NCBI RefSeq assembly: GCF_025144725.1
Contig: NZ_JALXKS010000063.1
Coordinates: 1 to 9,034, forward strand
Source: Brevibacterium sp. p3-SID960
GTDB lineage: Bacteria > Actinomycetota > Actinomycetes > Actinomycetales > Brevibacteriaceae
Direction of reading: 5' to 3'
DNA: 9,034 nt
The notes below the pieces were generated by a model, which had not been told where the DNA came from, did not search any database, and was given only the letters and a program-made list of their open reading frames with translations. Shown in pieces: positions 1 through 6,462 of the stretch (position 1 is its first letter; every line of letters starts with the position of its first letter). Made by a program: the position numbers and the translations under genes.

Positions 1-697
1 GCGGCAGGTCAAGGAGAAGGCCCTCGGCTGAACCCCCCCGGGCCCCCCCCCGGGGCCGGCGCCAGCGCCTGGTGCTGGACAGCTGCCAGCTGACATCGAA
101 CTCGACGACGCGCCAGCCGACGTCGTCGCCAAACTGCTGGCCGAAGAGCAGCAGGCGCTGGCAGATTCTGCAGCCGCCCTCGACGTCCCAGCCCTGACTG
201 CGGCCGCAGAGGCCATCTGCGCGGCCCGGCGCGTCGTCATCACCGGCATCGGCGCCTCGGGCATCGTCGCCCGGGACCTTGCAGCCAAACTCGAGCGCAT
301 CGGCATCATCAGCCAGCCGATCACCGAGGGACACTATGCGCTCACCGTTGCTGCCGTCATGGAACCGGCCGATCTGCTCATCGCCATCAGCGCCTCCGGT
401 GAAACCGCCGACATCCTCGAACCCCTCGACGTTGTCCGGGGATCCGGCATCCCCACCGTGGCGATCACCGTGCGGCCGCGCTCGCGCATCACCGCAGCCG
501 ATCACGTCCTCATCGGCGTCGCTGCGCGGGAAAGCGACATGCGGCCTGCTGCCATGAGCTCACGCACCGGACAGCTGTTCATCGGCGACTCACTCTTCGC
601 ACTCGTCTACCAGCGCCGCGCCGACCAGGCTGGCGCCGCCGTCACCGCCTCCCACCAGATGCTCGCCCCTCGCCGGGCGCGAAAGGACCCCTCATGA
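1..697 (+). pseudogene. murR: MurR/RpiR-family transcriptional regulator, interrupted; SIS-domain half intact
   Basis: The frame ending in the TGA at 695-697 encodes a sugar-isomerase (SIS) domain. GIGASG is at 245-262 and ISASGE at 386-403, followed by a typical RpiR C-terminal part ending before murQ. RpiR/MurR proteins have an N-terminal helix-turn-helix and a C-terminal SIS domain that senses a phosphosugar; MurR senses MurNAc-6P. Here an in-frame TGA at 29-31 lies in what looks like the linker. Before it the frame reads RQVKEKALG, compatible with the last helix of an RpiR DNA-binding domain. After it the same frame continues as a Pro/Gly/Ala linker and then ADIELDDAPADVV, a usual lead-in to SIS. 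Between the stop and the ATG at 359, which lies inside the SIS domain, the frame has no ATG, GTG or TTG, so the SIS half has no plausible start of its own. I infer a nonsense-disrupted regulator or a sequence error near the C-runs at 33-51. The N-terminal domain is outside the window. Its 3' end overlaps murQ by 4 bases. Confidence 0.72.
41..57. repeat. G/C-only hairpin with long C-runs in the regulator linker
   Basis: GGCCCC (41-46) and GGGGCC (52-57) form a perfect 6-bp stem around a loop of five C, just after a run of seven C (33-39). It lies immediately downstream of the in-frame stop of the regulator. It encodes Pro/Gly linker residues in the SIS frame. Such structure is prone to replication slippage and to sequencing compression, so the local sequence deserves caution. 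A terminator role is unlikely because no T-run follows. Confidence 0.5.
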
Positions 698-1710
698 TCG
701 ACAACACCACCCCGGCGCCCACGGCCGGCCTCCTGTCCACCTCGGCGGCTGGTGCGGCGGCCGCCTCGGCGGCGGGCTCGACACCCTCGTCGACAATTGC
801 CTCGACAACCGAGGCGATCGACTCCCGGTTCGCACACATCGACACGCTTTCGACGATTGAGCTGGCCGGGGTGATGAACAACGAAGACGCCCGCGTCGCC
901 CCATCGGTCGGCGCGCATCTGGCAGAGATCGCCCGCGCTGTCGACGGGATCACCGAGCGGATGCGCCGCGGCGGCCGGCTCATCTACGTCGGCGCCGGCA
1001 CCGCCGGCCGGCTCGGCGTGCTCGACGCCTCCGAATGCCCACCGACCTTCAGCACCGACCCGAGCCGTGTCATCGGGCTCATCGCCGGCGGCCGGGATGC
1101 CCTCATCACCGCCGTCGAAGGCGCCGAAGACGACACCGCGCTCGGTCGGGCCGATATCGCAGCCCAGGCTGTCGGCCCCGATGACGCAGTCGTCGGCATC
1201 GCCGCTTCCGGCGCAACCCCGTACACCGTGGATGCCGTCACCGCCGCCCGCGAGGCCGGCGCATTCACCGCAGGCATCTCCTGCAATGCAGACTCCGCAC
1301 TCGGCGCCGCCGCCGAGGTGCCGATCGAGGTCGTCGTCGGGCCCGAGCTCGTCGCCGGCTCCACCCGGCTCAAAGCCGGCACCGCCCAGAAGCTCGTGCT
1401 CAATATGCTCTCGACGATGACGATGATCCGGCTCGGCAAGACCTACGGCAACCTCATGGTCGACGTCGACGCCACCAACCACAAGCTCACCGCCCGCGTG
1501 CACCGCATCGTCACCGAAGCCACCGGCGCCGACGAAGACACCGTCACCTCCGCCGTCGAGGCCGCGGGCGGGAAGGCCAAGACCGCGATCCTCATGATCC
1601 TCGCCGACCTCGACGCACTCGCAGCCGAAGACGCACTCGCCGCAGCAGGCGGCGTGCTGCGCACAGCCCTCACCACCCACACCCCGAACTCCCAGAAGGA
1701 GCAGTCGTGA
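694..1710 (+). CDS. murQ: N-acetylmuramic acid 6-phosphate etherase (MurQ)
   Basis: Cytoplasmic lyase-type etherase that splits the D-lactyl ether of MurNAc-6P, giving GlcNAc-6P and D-lactate. The 338-residue product carries the family signatures: RLIYVGAGTAGRLGVLDASE at residues 95-114, VEGAED at 141-146, GIAASGATPY at 168-177, and AGTAQKLVLNMLST followed by NLMVDV in the second half. By alignment from memory with E. coli MurQ (Glu83 and Glu114), the catalytic glutamates are Glu114 and Glu145. The first ~38 residues are an Ala/Ser/Thr-rich extension absent from E. coli MurQ. The ATG at 694 is chosen because it overlaps the regulator's TGA (ATGA) and has AAGGA at 683-687, six bases upstream. 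The next gene starts at 1707 in a GTGA overlap. MurQ shares the SIS fold with the regulator, but these motifs are etherase-specific. It is the best marker that the operon handles MurNAc. Confidence 0.95.
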   Translation: MIDNTTPAPTAGLLSTSAAGAAAASAAGSTPSSTIASTTEAIDSRFAHIDTLSTIELAGVMNNEDARVAPSVGAHLAEIARAVDGITERMRRGGRLIYVGAGTAGRLGVLDASECPPTFSTDPSRVIGLIAGGRDALITAVEGAEDDTALGRADIAAQAVGPDDAVVGIAASGATPYTVDAVTAAREAGAFTAGISCNADSALGAAAEVPIEVVVGPELVAGSTRLKAGTAQKLVLNMLSTMTMIRLGKTYGNLMVDVDATNHKLTARVHRIVTEATGADEDTVTSAVEAAGGKAKTAILMILADLDALAAEDALAAAGGVLRTALTTHTPNSQKEQS

Positions 1711-3284
1711 CCGCATCCCCGCAGACCATCGCCCAGCAGGTGATTGCACACCTCGGCGGCGCCGGAAACGTCGGCTCCGTTGAGAACTGCATCACCCGTC
1801 TGCGCCTGCCCGTGGCCGATCAGGACCTCGTCGACACCGTCGGCCTCAAAGCCGTCGACGGTGTGCTCGGCGTCGTCGAGGATCAGACCATGCAGGTGAT
1901 CCTCGGGCCCGGCCTCGTCGACGAGGTCGCCGATGAGATCGAGCGAGCCCTCGCCTCGGGAACGGCAGACGATCAGGCGACCGACACCTCGGGCACGGGC
2001 GCCACGGCAGCCGGCGCCACGGCAGCCGGCGTCGTCTCCGCAGGCTCGGGCGCTGCCGGTGCCCGTGCCGGTGCCGGGACAGGCGACGATACGGCCGAAC
2101 GGCTGCAGCAGCGCGGGGCGGACATGAAGGCCGCGCAGAAGGAGCGCAACCGGACCCCGGTCAAGGCGTTCCTGCGCCGGGTGGCCAACATCTTCCTGCC
2201 GCTCATCCCCGCCCTCATCGCATGCGGCATCATCGCCGGGTTCAACGGTCTGCTCACCAACCTCGTGCAGAACGGCACCTGGACGTGGGCGGCCGGGCTG
2301 ACCCCGATCCTCACCGCGATCGCCAGCGGCTTCATGAGCCTCATCGCAGTGTTCGTCGGAATGAACGCCGCCAAGGAGTTCGGCGGCACCCCGATCATCG
2401 GCGGTGCGGTCGCAGCGATCATCCCATTCGCCGGTGTCGCCGATGTCACGATCTTCGGCACCGAACTCGCCCCCGGCCAAGGCGGCGTCATCGGCGCGCT
2501 GCTGGCCGCCGTGCTCGCCGCCTATATCGAACGTTGGGCCCGCACCTGGGCGCCGCGCTCGCTCAGCATGCTCATCGTGCCGACGTTCACGGTCCTTGTC
2601 GTCGGCGTGCTCACCCTGTTCCCCCTCATGACGGTCGCCGGCTGGATCGCCGAGGGCATCGGCGTGCTCGCCAACCAGCTGCTGCAGGTCGGCGGCGGAA
2701 TCGCCGGGTTCGTCCTCGCCGGGCTTTTCCTGCCGCTGGTGATGTTCGGGCTGCACCAGGCCCTCATCCCCATCCACGCCACCCTCATCGAACAGGCCGG
2801 CTACACCGTGCTGCTGCCGATTCTCGCAATGGCCGGCGGCGGCCAGGTCGGCGCTGCTGTGGCCGTGTTCCTCAAGGTCCGGGACGCCAGCATGCGCCGG
2901 ACCATCAAATCCGCGCTGCCGGCCGGTGTGCTCGGCGTCGGTGAGCCGCTCATCTACGGCGTCACCCTCCCGTTGGGCCGGCCGTTCATCACCGCGTGTG
3001 TCGGCGGTGCCTTCGGCGGGGCGTTCATCGGCGTGTTCAACCAGCTGGGCACCACCGTCGGGTCGACGGCGATCGGCCCCAGCGGCTGGGCGCTGTTCCC
3101 GCTCACCACCGGCAATGAGGGGATCGGTGCGGCCGTGGCGATCTACGGATTCGGTCTGCTCGTGGCCTATGTGGCAGGCTTTCTGGCAACGTATTTCTTC
3201 GGATTCTCGAAGCAGGCACTGGCCGAACTCAACAACCCGCACACCTCAGCCGCCAACGCCGATTCACAGCAGGGAGCAGCGTAA
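1707..3284 (+). CDS. murP: PTS EIIBC permease, MurP-like (probable N-acetylmuramic acid transporter)
   Basis: Inner-membrane phosphotransferase permease of the glucose/sucrose superfamily that imports and phosphorylates its sugar. Residues ~5-85 are the EIIB domain; Cys28 in VENCITRLRL is the phosphorylated cysteine. Residues ~86-150 are a low-complexity Ala/Gly/Thr linker and a charged stretch. Residues ~155-500 are the hydrophobic EIIC domain with about ten potential membrane segments. EIIC carries FGLHQALIPIH at 347-357, PILAMAGGGQVGA at 371-383 and the conserved GVGEPLIYGVTLPLGRPF at 410-427. Length (525 aa) and B-C order resemble MurP, which also lacks EIIA. Substrate is inferred: MurQ next door makes MurNAc likely, and GlcNAc or another beta-glucoside-type sugar cannot be excluded from motifs alone. 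The GTG at 1707 overlaps the murQ stop and has AGAAGGAG at 1694-1701, five bases upstream. The stop overlaps the EIIA start by one base (TAATG). The product supplies MurNAc-6P to MurQ. Confidence 0.88.
   Translation: MTASPQTIAQQVIAHLGGAGNVGSVENCITRLRLPVADQDLVDTVGLKAVDGVLGVVEDQTMQVILGPGLVDEVADEIERALASGTADDQATDTSGTGATAAGATAAGVVSAGSGAAGARAGAGTGDDTAERLQQRGADMKAAQKERNRTPVKAFLRRVANIFLPLIPALIACGIIAGFNGLLTNLVQNGTWTWAAGLTPILTAIASGFMSLIAVFVGMNAAKEFGGTPIIGGAVAAIIPFAGVADVTIFGTELAPGQGGVIGALLAAVLAAYIERWARTWAPRSLSMLIVPTFTVLVVGVLTLFPLMTVAGWIAEGIGVLANQLLQVGGGIAGFVLAGLFLPLVMFGLHQALIPIHATLIEQAGYTVLLPILAMAGGGQVGAAVAVFLKVRDASMRRTIKSALPAGVLGVGEPLIYGVTLPLGRPFITACVGGAFGGAFIGVFNQLGTTVGSTAIGPSGWALFPLTTGNEGIGAAVAIYGFGLLVAYVAGFLATYFFGFSKQALAELNNPHTSAANADSQQGAA
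1998..2027 (+). repeat. 15-bp tandem duplication in the EIIB-EIIC linker
   Basis: Two identical 15-base units (1998-2012 and 2013-2027) each encode Gly-Ala-Thr-Ala-Ala. A partial third unit follows, and further Gly-Ala-rich codons continue to about 2080. The unit length keeps the reading frame. It sits in the flexible linker between the EIIB and EIIC domains, where length variation is likely tolerated. Confidence 0.8.
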
Positions 3285-3736
3285 TGACCACCACCATCAC
3301 CGCACCGATCGCCGGCGCCGTCGTCGCCCTCGCCGAGGTGCCCGACCCGGTCTTCGCAGAGGAGATCGTCGGCCCAGGAGCCGCCATCGACCCCGGCGAG
3401 GCGGCGTCGCTGACCGCCGTCGCCCCGGTCGCCGGGAGGCTGTCGAGCCTCAAACCGCACGCCTTCGTCATCTCCACTCCGGACGGCCGCGGCATCCTCG
3501 TCCACCTCGGCATCGACACCGTCGAGCTCTCCGGCGCCGGATTCGAGCTGCTCGCCGAGGCCGGAGCCGAGGTGGCTGCCGGTGACGCACTCATCACCTG
3601 GGACACCGCTCCGGCCCGGGAGGCCGGCAAGTCGCTCGTCGTCCCGGTCATCGTCCTCGAAGCCGAATCCGGCGACCTCAAAATCACCCCGGCCGCCGAG
3701 GTCGCAGCCGGCGAGGGGCTCATCGAACTGGCATGA
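3284..3736 (+). CDS. PTS EIIA component, glucose (Crr-like) class
   Basis: Soluble phosphocarrier that takes phosphate from HPr and passes it to the Cys of EIIB. The 150-residue protein has the EIIA-Glc core. His59 (KPHAFVIST) and His74 (ILVHLGIDTVEL) match the paired active-site histidines of Crr (His75 and His90 in E. coli); His74 is the expected phosphorylation site. The N-terminal APIAGAVVALAEVPDPVFA and the GDLKITPAAEVAAGEGLIEL end are also typical. The start is the ATG at 3284, sharing one base with the permease TAA, with AGGGAG at 3271-3276. Proteobacterial MurP borrows the general Crr. Here a dedicated EIIA sits right after the EIIBC, so the transporter is self-contained apart from EI and HPr. 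The 3' end overlaps nagA by ATGA. Confidence 0.93.
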   Translation: MTTTITAPIAGAVVALAEVPDPVFAEEIVGPGAAIDPGEAASLTAVAPVAGRLSSLKPHAFVISTPDGRGILVHLGIDTVELSGAGFELLAEAGAEVAAGDALITWDTAPAREAGKSLVVPVIVLEAESGDLKITPAAEVAAGEGLIELA

Positions 3737-4986
3737 GCACATCCGGCAAGGTTCCAGCGGCAGCAGGTTCCGCGACGGAGGCGACGCTGCTCATCGACGA
3801 CGTCCGCCTCGTCGACGCCCACCGCGACACCCCCGCTGGCTGGGTGCTGGCCGGGCGCGCGGGGATCATCAGCAGCGGGGCCGGGCCCGCGCCCGAGGTG
3901 CCGGCCGGCTGCCAGCAGATCGCCGGGGCCGGCAGGATGCTCACCCCCGGGCTCATCGACATGCACTCCCACGGAGGCGGCGGCGGGTCCTTCGACGGGC
4001 CTGTCGAGCAGATCCACACCGCGCTGAGGGCCACGGCCACGCACGGGGTGACGCGTTCGATGCTCAGCCTCGTGACCGGCTCGGCACCGGACACCGCTGC
4101 AGCACTCGAATCGATTGCCGAACCGGCCGACAGTACGGCAGGCCCGGCAGATCCGGACTACTCGACAGCGCCGGGCGGTCCGGCGGCTGGCGGTGCCGGG
4201 ATCATCGGTGTGCACCTGGAGGGGCCGTGCATCAGCCCGCACAAGGCCGGCGCTCACGACCCGACGCTTATGCAGACGCCGAGCACGGAGCTCATCGACC
4301 GCTTCATTGAGGCCGGCGGGGGCTGGCTGCGCTACATCACCATCGCCCCTGAGCTGCCCGGCGCCCTTGCCGTGATCCGGCACGCTGCAGACCGCGGCAT
4401 CCGGATGGGCATCGGGCACACCAATGCCGACTACGCAACCACCCGTGCGGCCTTCGACGCCGGGGCGACGATCCTCACCCACGCCTTCAACGCCATGCCC
4501 GGCATCCACCACCGCGATCCCGGCCCGCTCGTCGCCGCCCTCGACGACGATCGGGTGACCGTCGAGCTCATCCTCGACGGCGTTCACGTGGTCGAACCGG
4601 TCGCCGCCCACCTGTGGCAGTCCTGCCGCGGCCGGTTGGCGCTCATCACCGACGCGATGTCAGCCGCCGGATTCGGCGACGGCTCCTACCGCCTCGGCGG
4701 GCTCGCCGTCACCGTCGCCGGCGGCGTCGCCCGCCTGACCGGCACCGATACGATCGCCGGCTCCACCCTCACCCTCGATGACGCCGTGCGCCGGGCCATC
4801 GGCCTCGGCGTCGGTGTGCAGGAGGCTATCGCAGCCGCCACCTCGATACCGGCCGCCAGCCTCGGACTGGCCGACCGGTTCGGAACCCTGGCGCCGGGCC
4901 AGGCGGCGGACTTCGTACTATGGGGTGACGAAATGACCGTGACCGGGGTCTTCCGAGACGGCCGCGAGATGAGGAGTGAACGATGA
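3733..4986 (+). CDS. nagA: N-acetylglucosamine-6-phosphate deacetylase (NagA)
   Basis: Metal-dependent amidohydrolase that converts GlcNAc-6P to GlcN-6P and acetate, the step after MurQ. The 417-residue product shows the family motifs in order: PGLIDMHSHGGGG at 72-84 (His78 and His80), GVHLEGPCISPHKAGAH at 159-175 (metal-ligand Glu163), GIGHT at 226-230 (His229), THAFNAM at 249-255 (His250), DGVHV at 282-286, LITDAMSAAG at 304-313 (catalytic Asp307), and the C-terminal APGQAADFVL. Residues ~131-156 are a Pro/Ala/Gly/Ser-rich insertion just before the beta-strand with GVHLEGP, which I take as a surface loop. The start ATG at 3733 overlaps the EIIA stop. The Shine-Dalgarno here is weak and distant (AGGGG near 3714), so translation probably depends on coupling to EIIA. 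The 3' end overlaps nagB by four bases. All recognisable active-site residues are present, so I expect an active enzyme. Confidence 0.95.
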   Translation: MSTSGKVPAAAGSATEATLLIDDVRLVDAHRDTPAGWVLAGRAGIISSGAGPAPEVPAGCQQIAGAGRMLTPGLIDMHSHGGGGGSFDGPVEQIHTALRATATHGVTRSMLSLVTGSAPDTAAALESIAEPADSTAGPADPDYSTAPGGPAAGGAGIIGVHLEGPCISPHKAGAHDPTLMQTPSTELIDRFIEAGGGWLRYITIAPELPGALAVIRHAADRGIRMGIGHTNADYATTRAAFDAGATILTHAFNAMPGIHHRDPGPLVAALDDDRVTVELILDGVHVVEPVAAHLWQSCRGRLALITDAMSAAGFGDGSYRLGGLAVTVAGGVARLTGTDTIAGSTLTLDDAVRRAIGLGVGVQEAIAAATSIPAASLGLADRFGTLAPGQAADFVLWGDEMTVTGVFRDGREMRSER

Positions 4987-6416
4987 TGCACGTGGTGACC
5001 GGCGAGGACATCGCCGAACTCATCTCCCAAGCAGCCGATCAGGTCGAAGAGCTCGTGCGTGCCAACCCCGAGGCGGTCATCGGCATCGCGACCGGCTCGA
5101 CGCCCGAACCGCTTTACGCCGAACTCACCCGCCGCACCGGTGAGGGGCTCGACCTCAGCAGACTGCGCATCACCTGCCTCGATGAGTACATCGGCCTGCC
5201 GGCTGAGCACCCGCAGAGCTACCGGCATTACATCGCCGAGCAGATCCTCGAACCCTGGGGCATCGACCCTGCCCATACGGTGCTGCCCGAAGGCGACGCC
5301 GCCGACCCGGACGTCGCTGCCGCCGCCTTCGAAGACGGCATCAGAAGCCTCGGTGGAGTCGATCTGCAGATCCTGGGGATCGGGCCCAACGGCCACATCG
5401 CCTTCAACGAACCCGGCTCACCGGCCGACTCCCGCACCCGGGTCGTCGACCTCACCGCTGAGACCCGCGAGGCGAACTCCCGGTTCTTCGACTCGATCGA
5501 TGAGGTGCCCAGCCAGGCGCTGACCCAGGGGATCGGCACGATCCTCGAGTCGCGCAAGGCGATCATGCTCGCCTTCGGCGCCGGCAAAGCCGACGCCGTC
5601 GCAGCGATGATCGACGGGCCGGTCGATGAAGACGTGCCGGCCAGCGCCCTGCAGGACCACTCCGCGCTCGAGGTGTTCCTCGATGCGGCAGCCGCCTCCC
5701 GCCTCGTAAGCGGACCACCCGAGCACCGACGCCGGCTGAGACCAGCCGGCCAGGAGGAGGTCGACCGCATGCGACTGATCTGCCAGGCCATCCTGTTCGA
5801 CATCGACGGCACGCTTGTCGACTCCACCGCCTCCGTCGAACGCACCTGGCGGACCTGGGCAGCCGAGCAGGGCATCGACGCCGACGCGATCCTGCGCACC
5901 AGTCACGGCAGGCGCAGTCAGGACGTGCTCATCGAACACATCCCTGAAGGCCAGGTCGAGACGGCGATGCGCCGGCTCAGCGAACTCGAAGTCAGCGATA
6001 CCGACGGTGTCATCGCCCTGCCCGGCACCCGCGAGATCCTCACATCTCTGCCGGCTGGCAGCTGGGCTGCCGTGACCTCAGGTGAACGGCACGTCATGGT
6101 GCCCAGGCTTGAGATCGCCGGGCTGCCGGTGCCCGAGGTGCTCGTGACCTCTGAGGACGTCGCCCACGGCAAACCCGACCCTGAGGGCTATCTCGCCGCT
6201 GCCCGTCAGCTCGGCGTCGACCCGGCCCAGTGCCTCGTCATCGAAGACGCCCCGGCAGGGATCCGTGCGGGGCTCGCAGCCGGCGCCCATGTGCTCGGGG
6301 TGGCGACTTCGCATGCGATCGATGAGCTCACCGACGCGCATGCCCGCGTGCCAGACCTCACCGTCTGCCGGTTCACCCCGGCTGACGACGGGATCGTCGT
6401 CGAGATCGGAGACTGA
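4983..6416 (+). CDS. nagB: NagB glucosamine-6-phosphate deaminase fused in frame to a HAD phosphatase domain
   Basis: One uninterrupted 477-codon frame. Residues 1-~242 are NagB, which turns GlcN-6P into fructose-6-phosphate and ammonia. Motifs are GIATGSTPEPLY (34-45), CLDEYIGLPAEHPQSYRHY (65-83, catalytic Asp67), GIGPNGHIAFNEP (132-144; His138 and Glu143) and ALTQGIGTI (179-187). The E. coli Asp141 position is Asn136. The allosteric Arg158 equivalent is Arg153, but the Lys160 position is Val155, so GlcNAc-6P activation is doubtful. Residues ~243-262 are an Arg/Pro-rich linker. Residues 263-477 are a subfamily-I HAD hydrolase: DIDGTLVDS (nucleophile Asp273, acid/base Asp275), VTSGE (364-368), GKPDPEGY (Lys397) and VIEDAPAGI (Glu421, Asp422). 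Its substrate is unknown; a small phosphosugar is inferred from context. AGGAG at 4972-4976 serves the ATG at 4983 (or the in-frame ATG at 4986). A second Shine-Dalgarno and ATG at 5752-5771 could yield the HAD half alone. It could also be two genes that lost a stop. Confidence 0.9.
   Translation: MMHVVTGEDIAELISQAADQVEELVRANPEAVIGIATGSTPEPLYAELTRRTGEGLDLSRLRITCLDEYIGLPAEHPQSYRHYIAEQILEPWGIDPAHTVLPEGDAADPDVAAAAFEDGIRSLGGVDLQILGIGPNGHIAFNEPGSPADSRTRVVDLTAETREANSRFFDSIDEVPSQALTQGIGTILESRKAIMLAFGAGKADAVAAMIDGPVDEDVPASALQDHSALEVFLDAAAASRLVSGPPEHRRRLRPAGQEEVDRMRLICQAILFDIDGTLVDSTASVERTWRTWAAEQGIDADAILRTSHGRRSQDVLIEHIPEGQVETAMRRLSELEVSDTDGVIALPGTREILTSLPAGSWAAVTSGERHVMVPRLEIAGLPVPEVLVTSEDVAHGKPDPEGYLAAARQLGVDPAQCLVIEDAPAGIRAGLAAGAHVLGVATSHAIDELTDAHARVPDLTVCRFTPADDGIVVEIGD
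5752..5771 (+). promoter_or_regulatory. Internal Shine-Dalgarno and ATG for the HAD domain inside the nagB-HAD frame
   Basis: AGGAGGAGG at 5752-5760 is an almost ideal Shine-Dalgarno sequence, and an in-frame ATG follows eight bases later at 5769-5771. That Met (residue 263) is seven residues before the HAD catalytic strand ILFDIDGT, exactly where a stand-alone HAD phosphatase would begin. A separate 215-residue HAD protein may therefore be made besides the fusion, or the site may be a relic of an ancestral separate gene. Confidence 0.6.
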
Positions 6417-6444
6417 TCCGCGAGCCCTGGCAGAGCGGACCAGC

Positions 6445-6462
6445 CGGCTGAGAGTTCAGCCG
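6445..6462. terminator. Possible operon-end hairpin between convergent nagB-HAD and pirin remnant
   Basis: CGGCTGA (6445-6451) and TCAGCCG (6456-6462) form a perfect 7-bp stem with a 4-base loop, 29 bases after the nagB-HAD stop. It overlaps the decayed pirin gene's stop codon at 6456-6458. No T-run follows directly; the nearest TTTT is at 6479-6482. It could end transcription of the mur-nag operon, but the stem is short and such stems are common in this base composition. Confidence 0.35.

Noticed and set aside
279..557. A 92-codon plus-strand frame inside the regulator.
   Set aside because: It is Ser/Pro/Arg-rich, without family motifs, and out of frame with the clear SIS domain covering the same bases.
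607..4611. Three long overlapping open frames on the minus strand (607-1749, 1443-3242, 3229-4611).
   Set aside because: Their translations are low-complexity Arg/Gly/Asp/Glu-rich with no family motif. They lie antisense to murQ, the EIIBC and nagA, and long antisense frames are expected in very G+C-rich coding DNA.
5769..6416. Annotating the HAD domain only as a separate gene.
   Set aside because: No stop codon separates it from nagB in this sequence, so the fused frame is what the DNA shows. The independent start is recorded as a possible second product instead.
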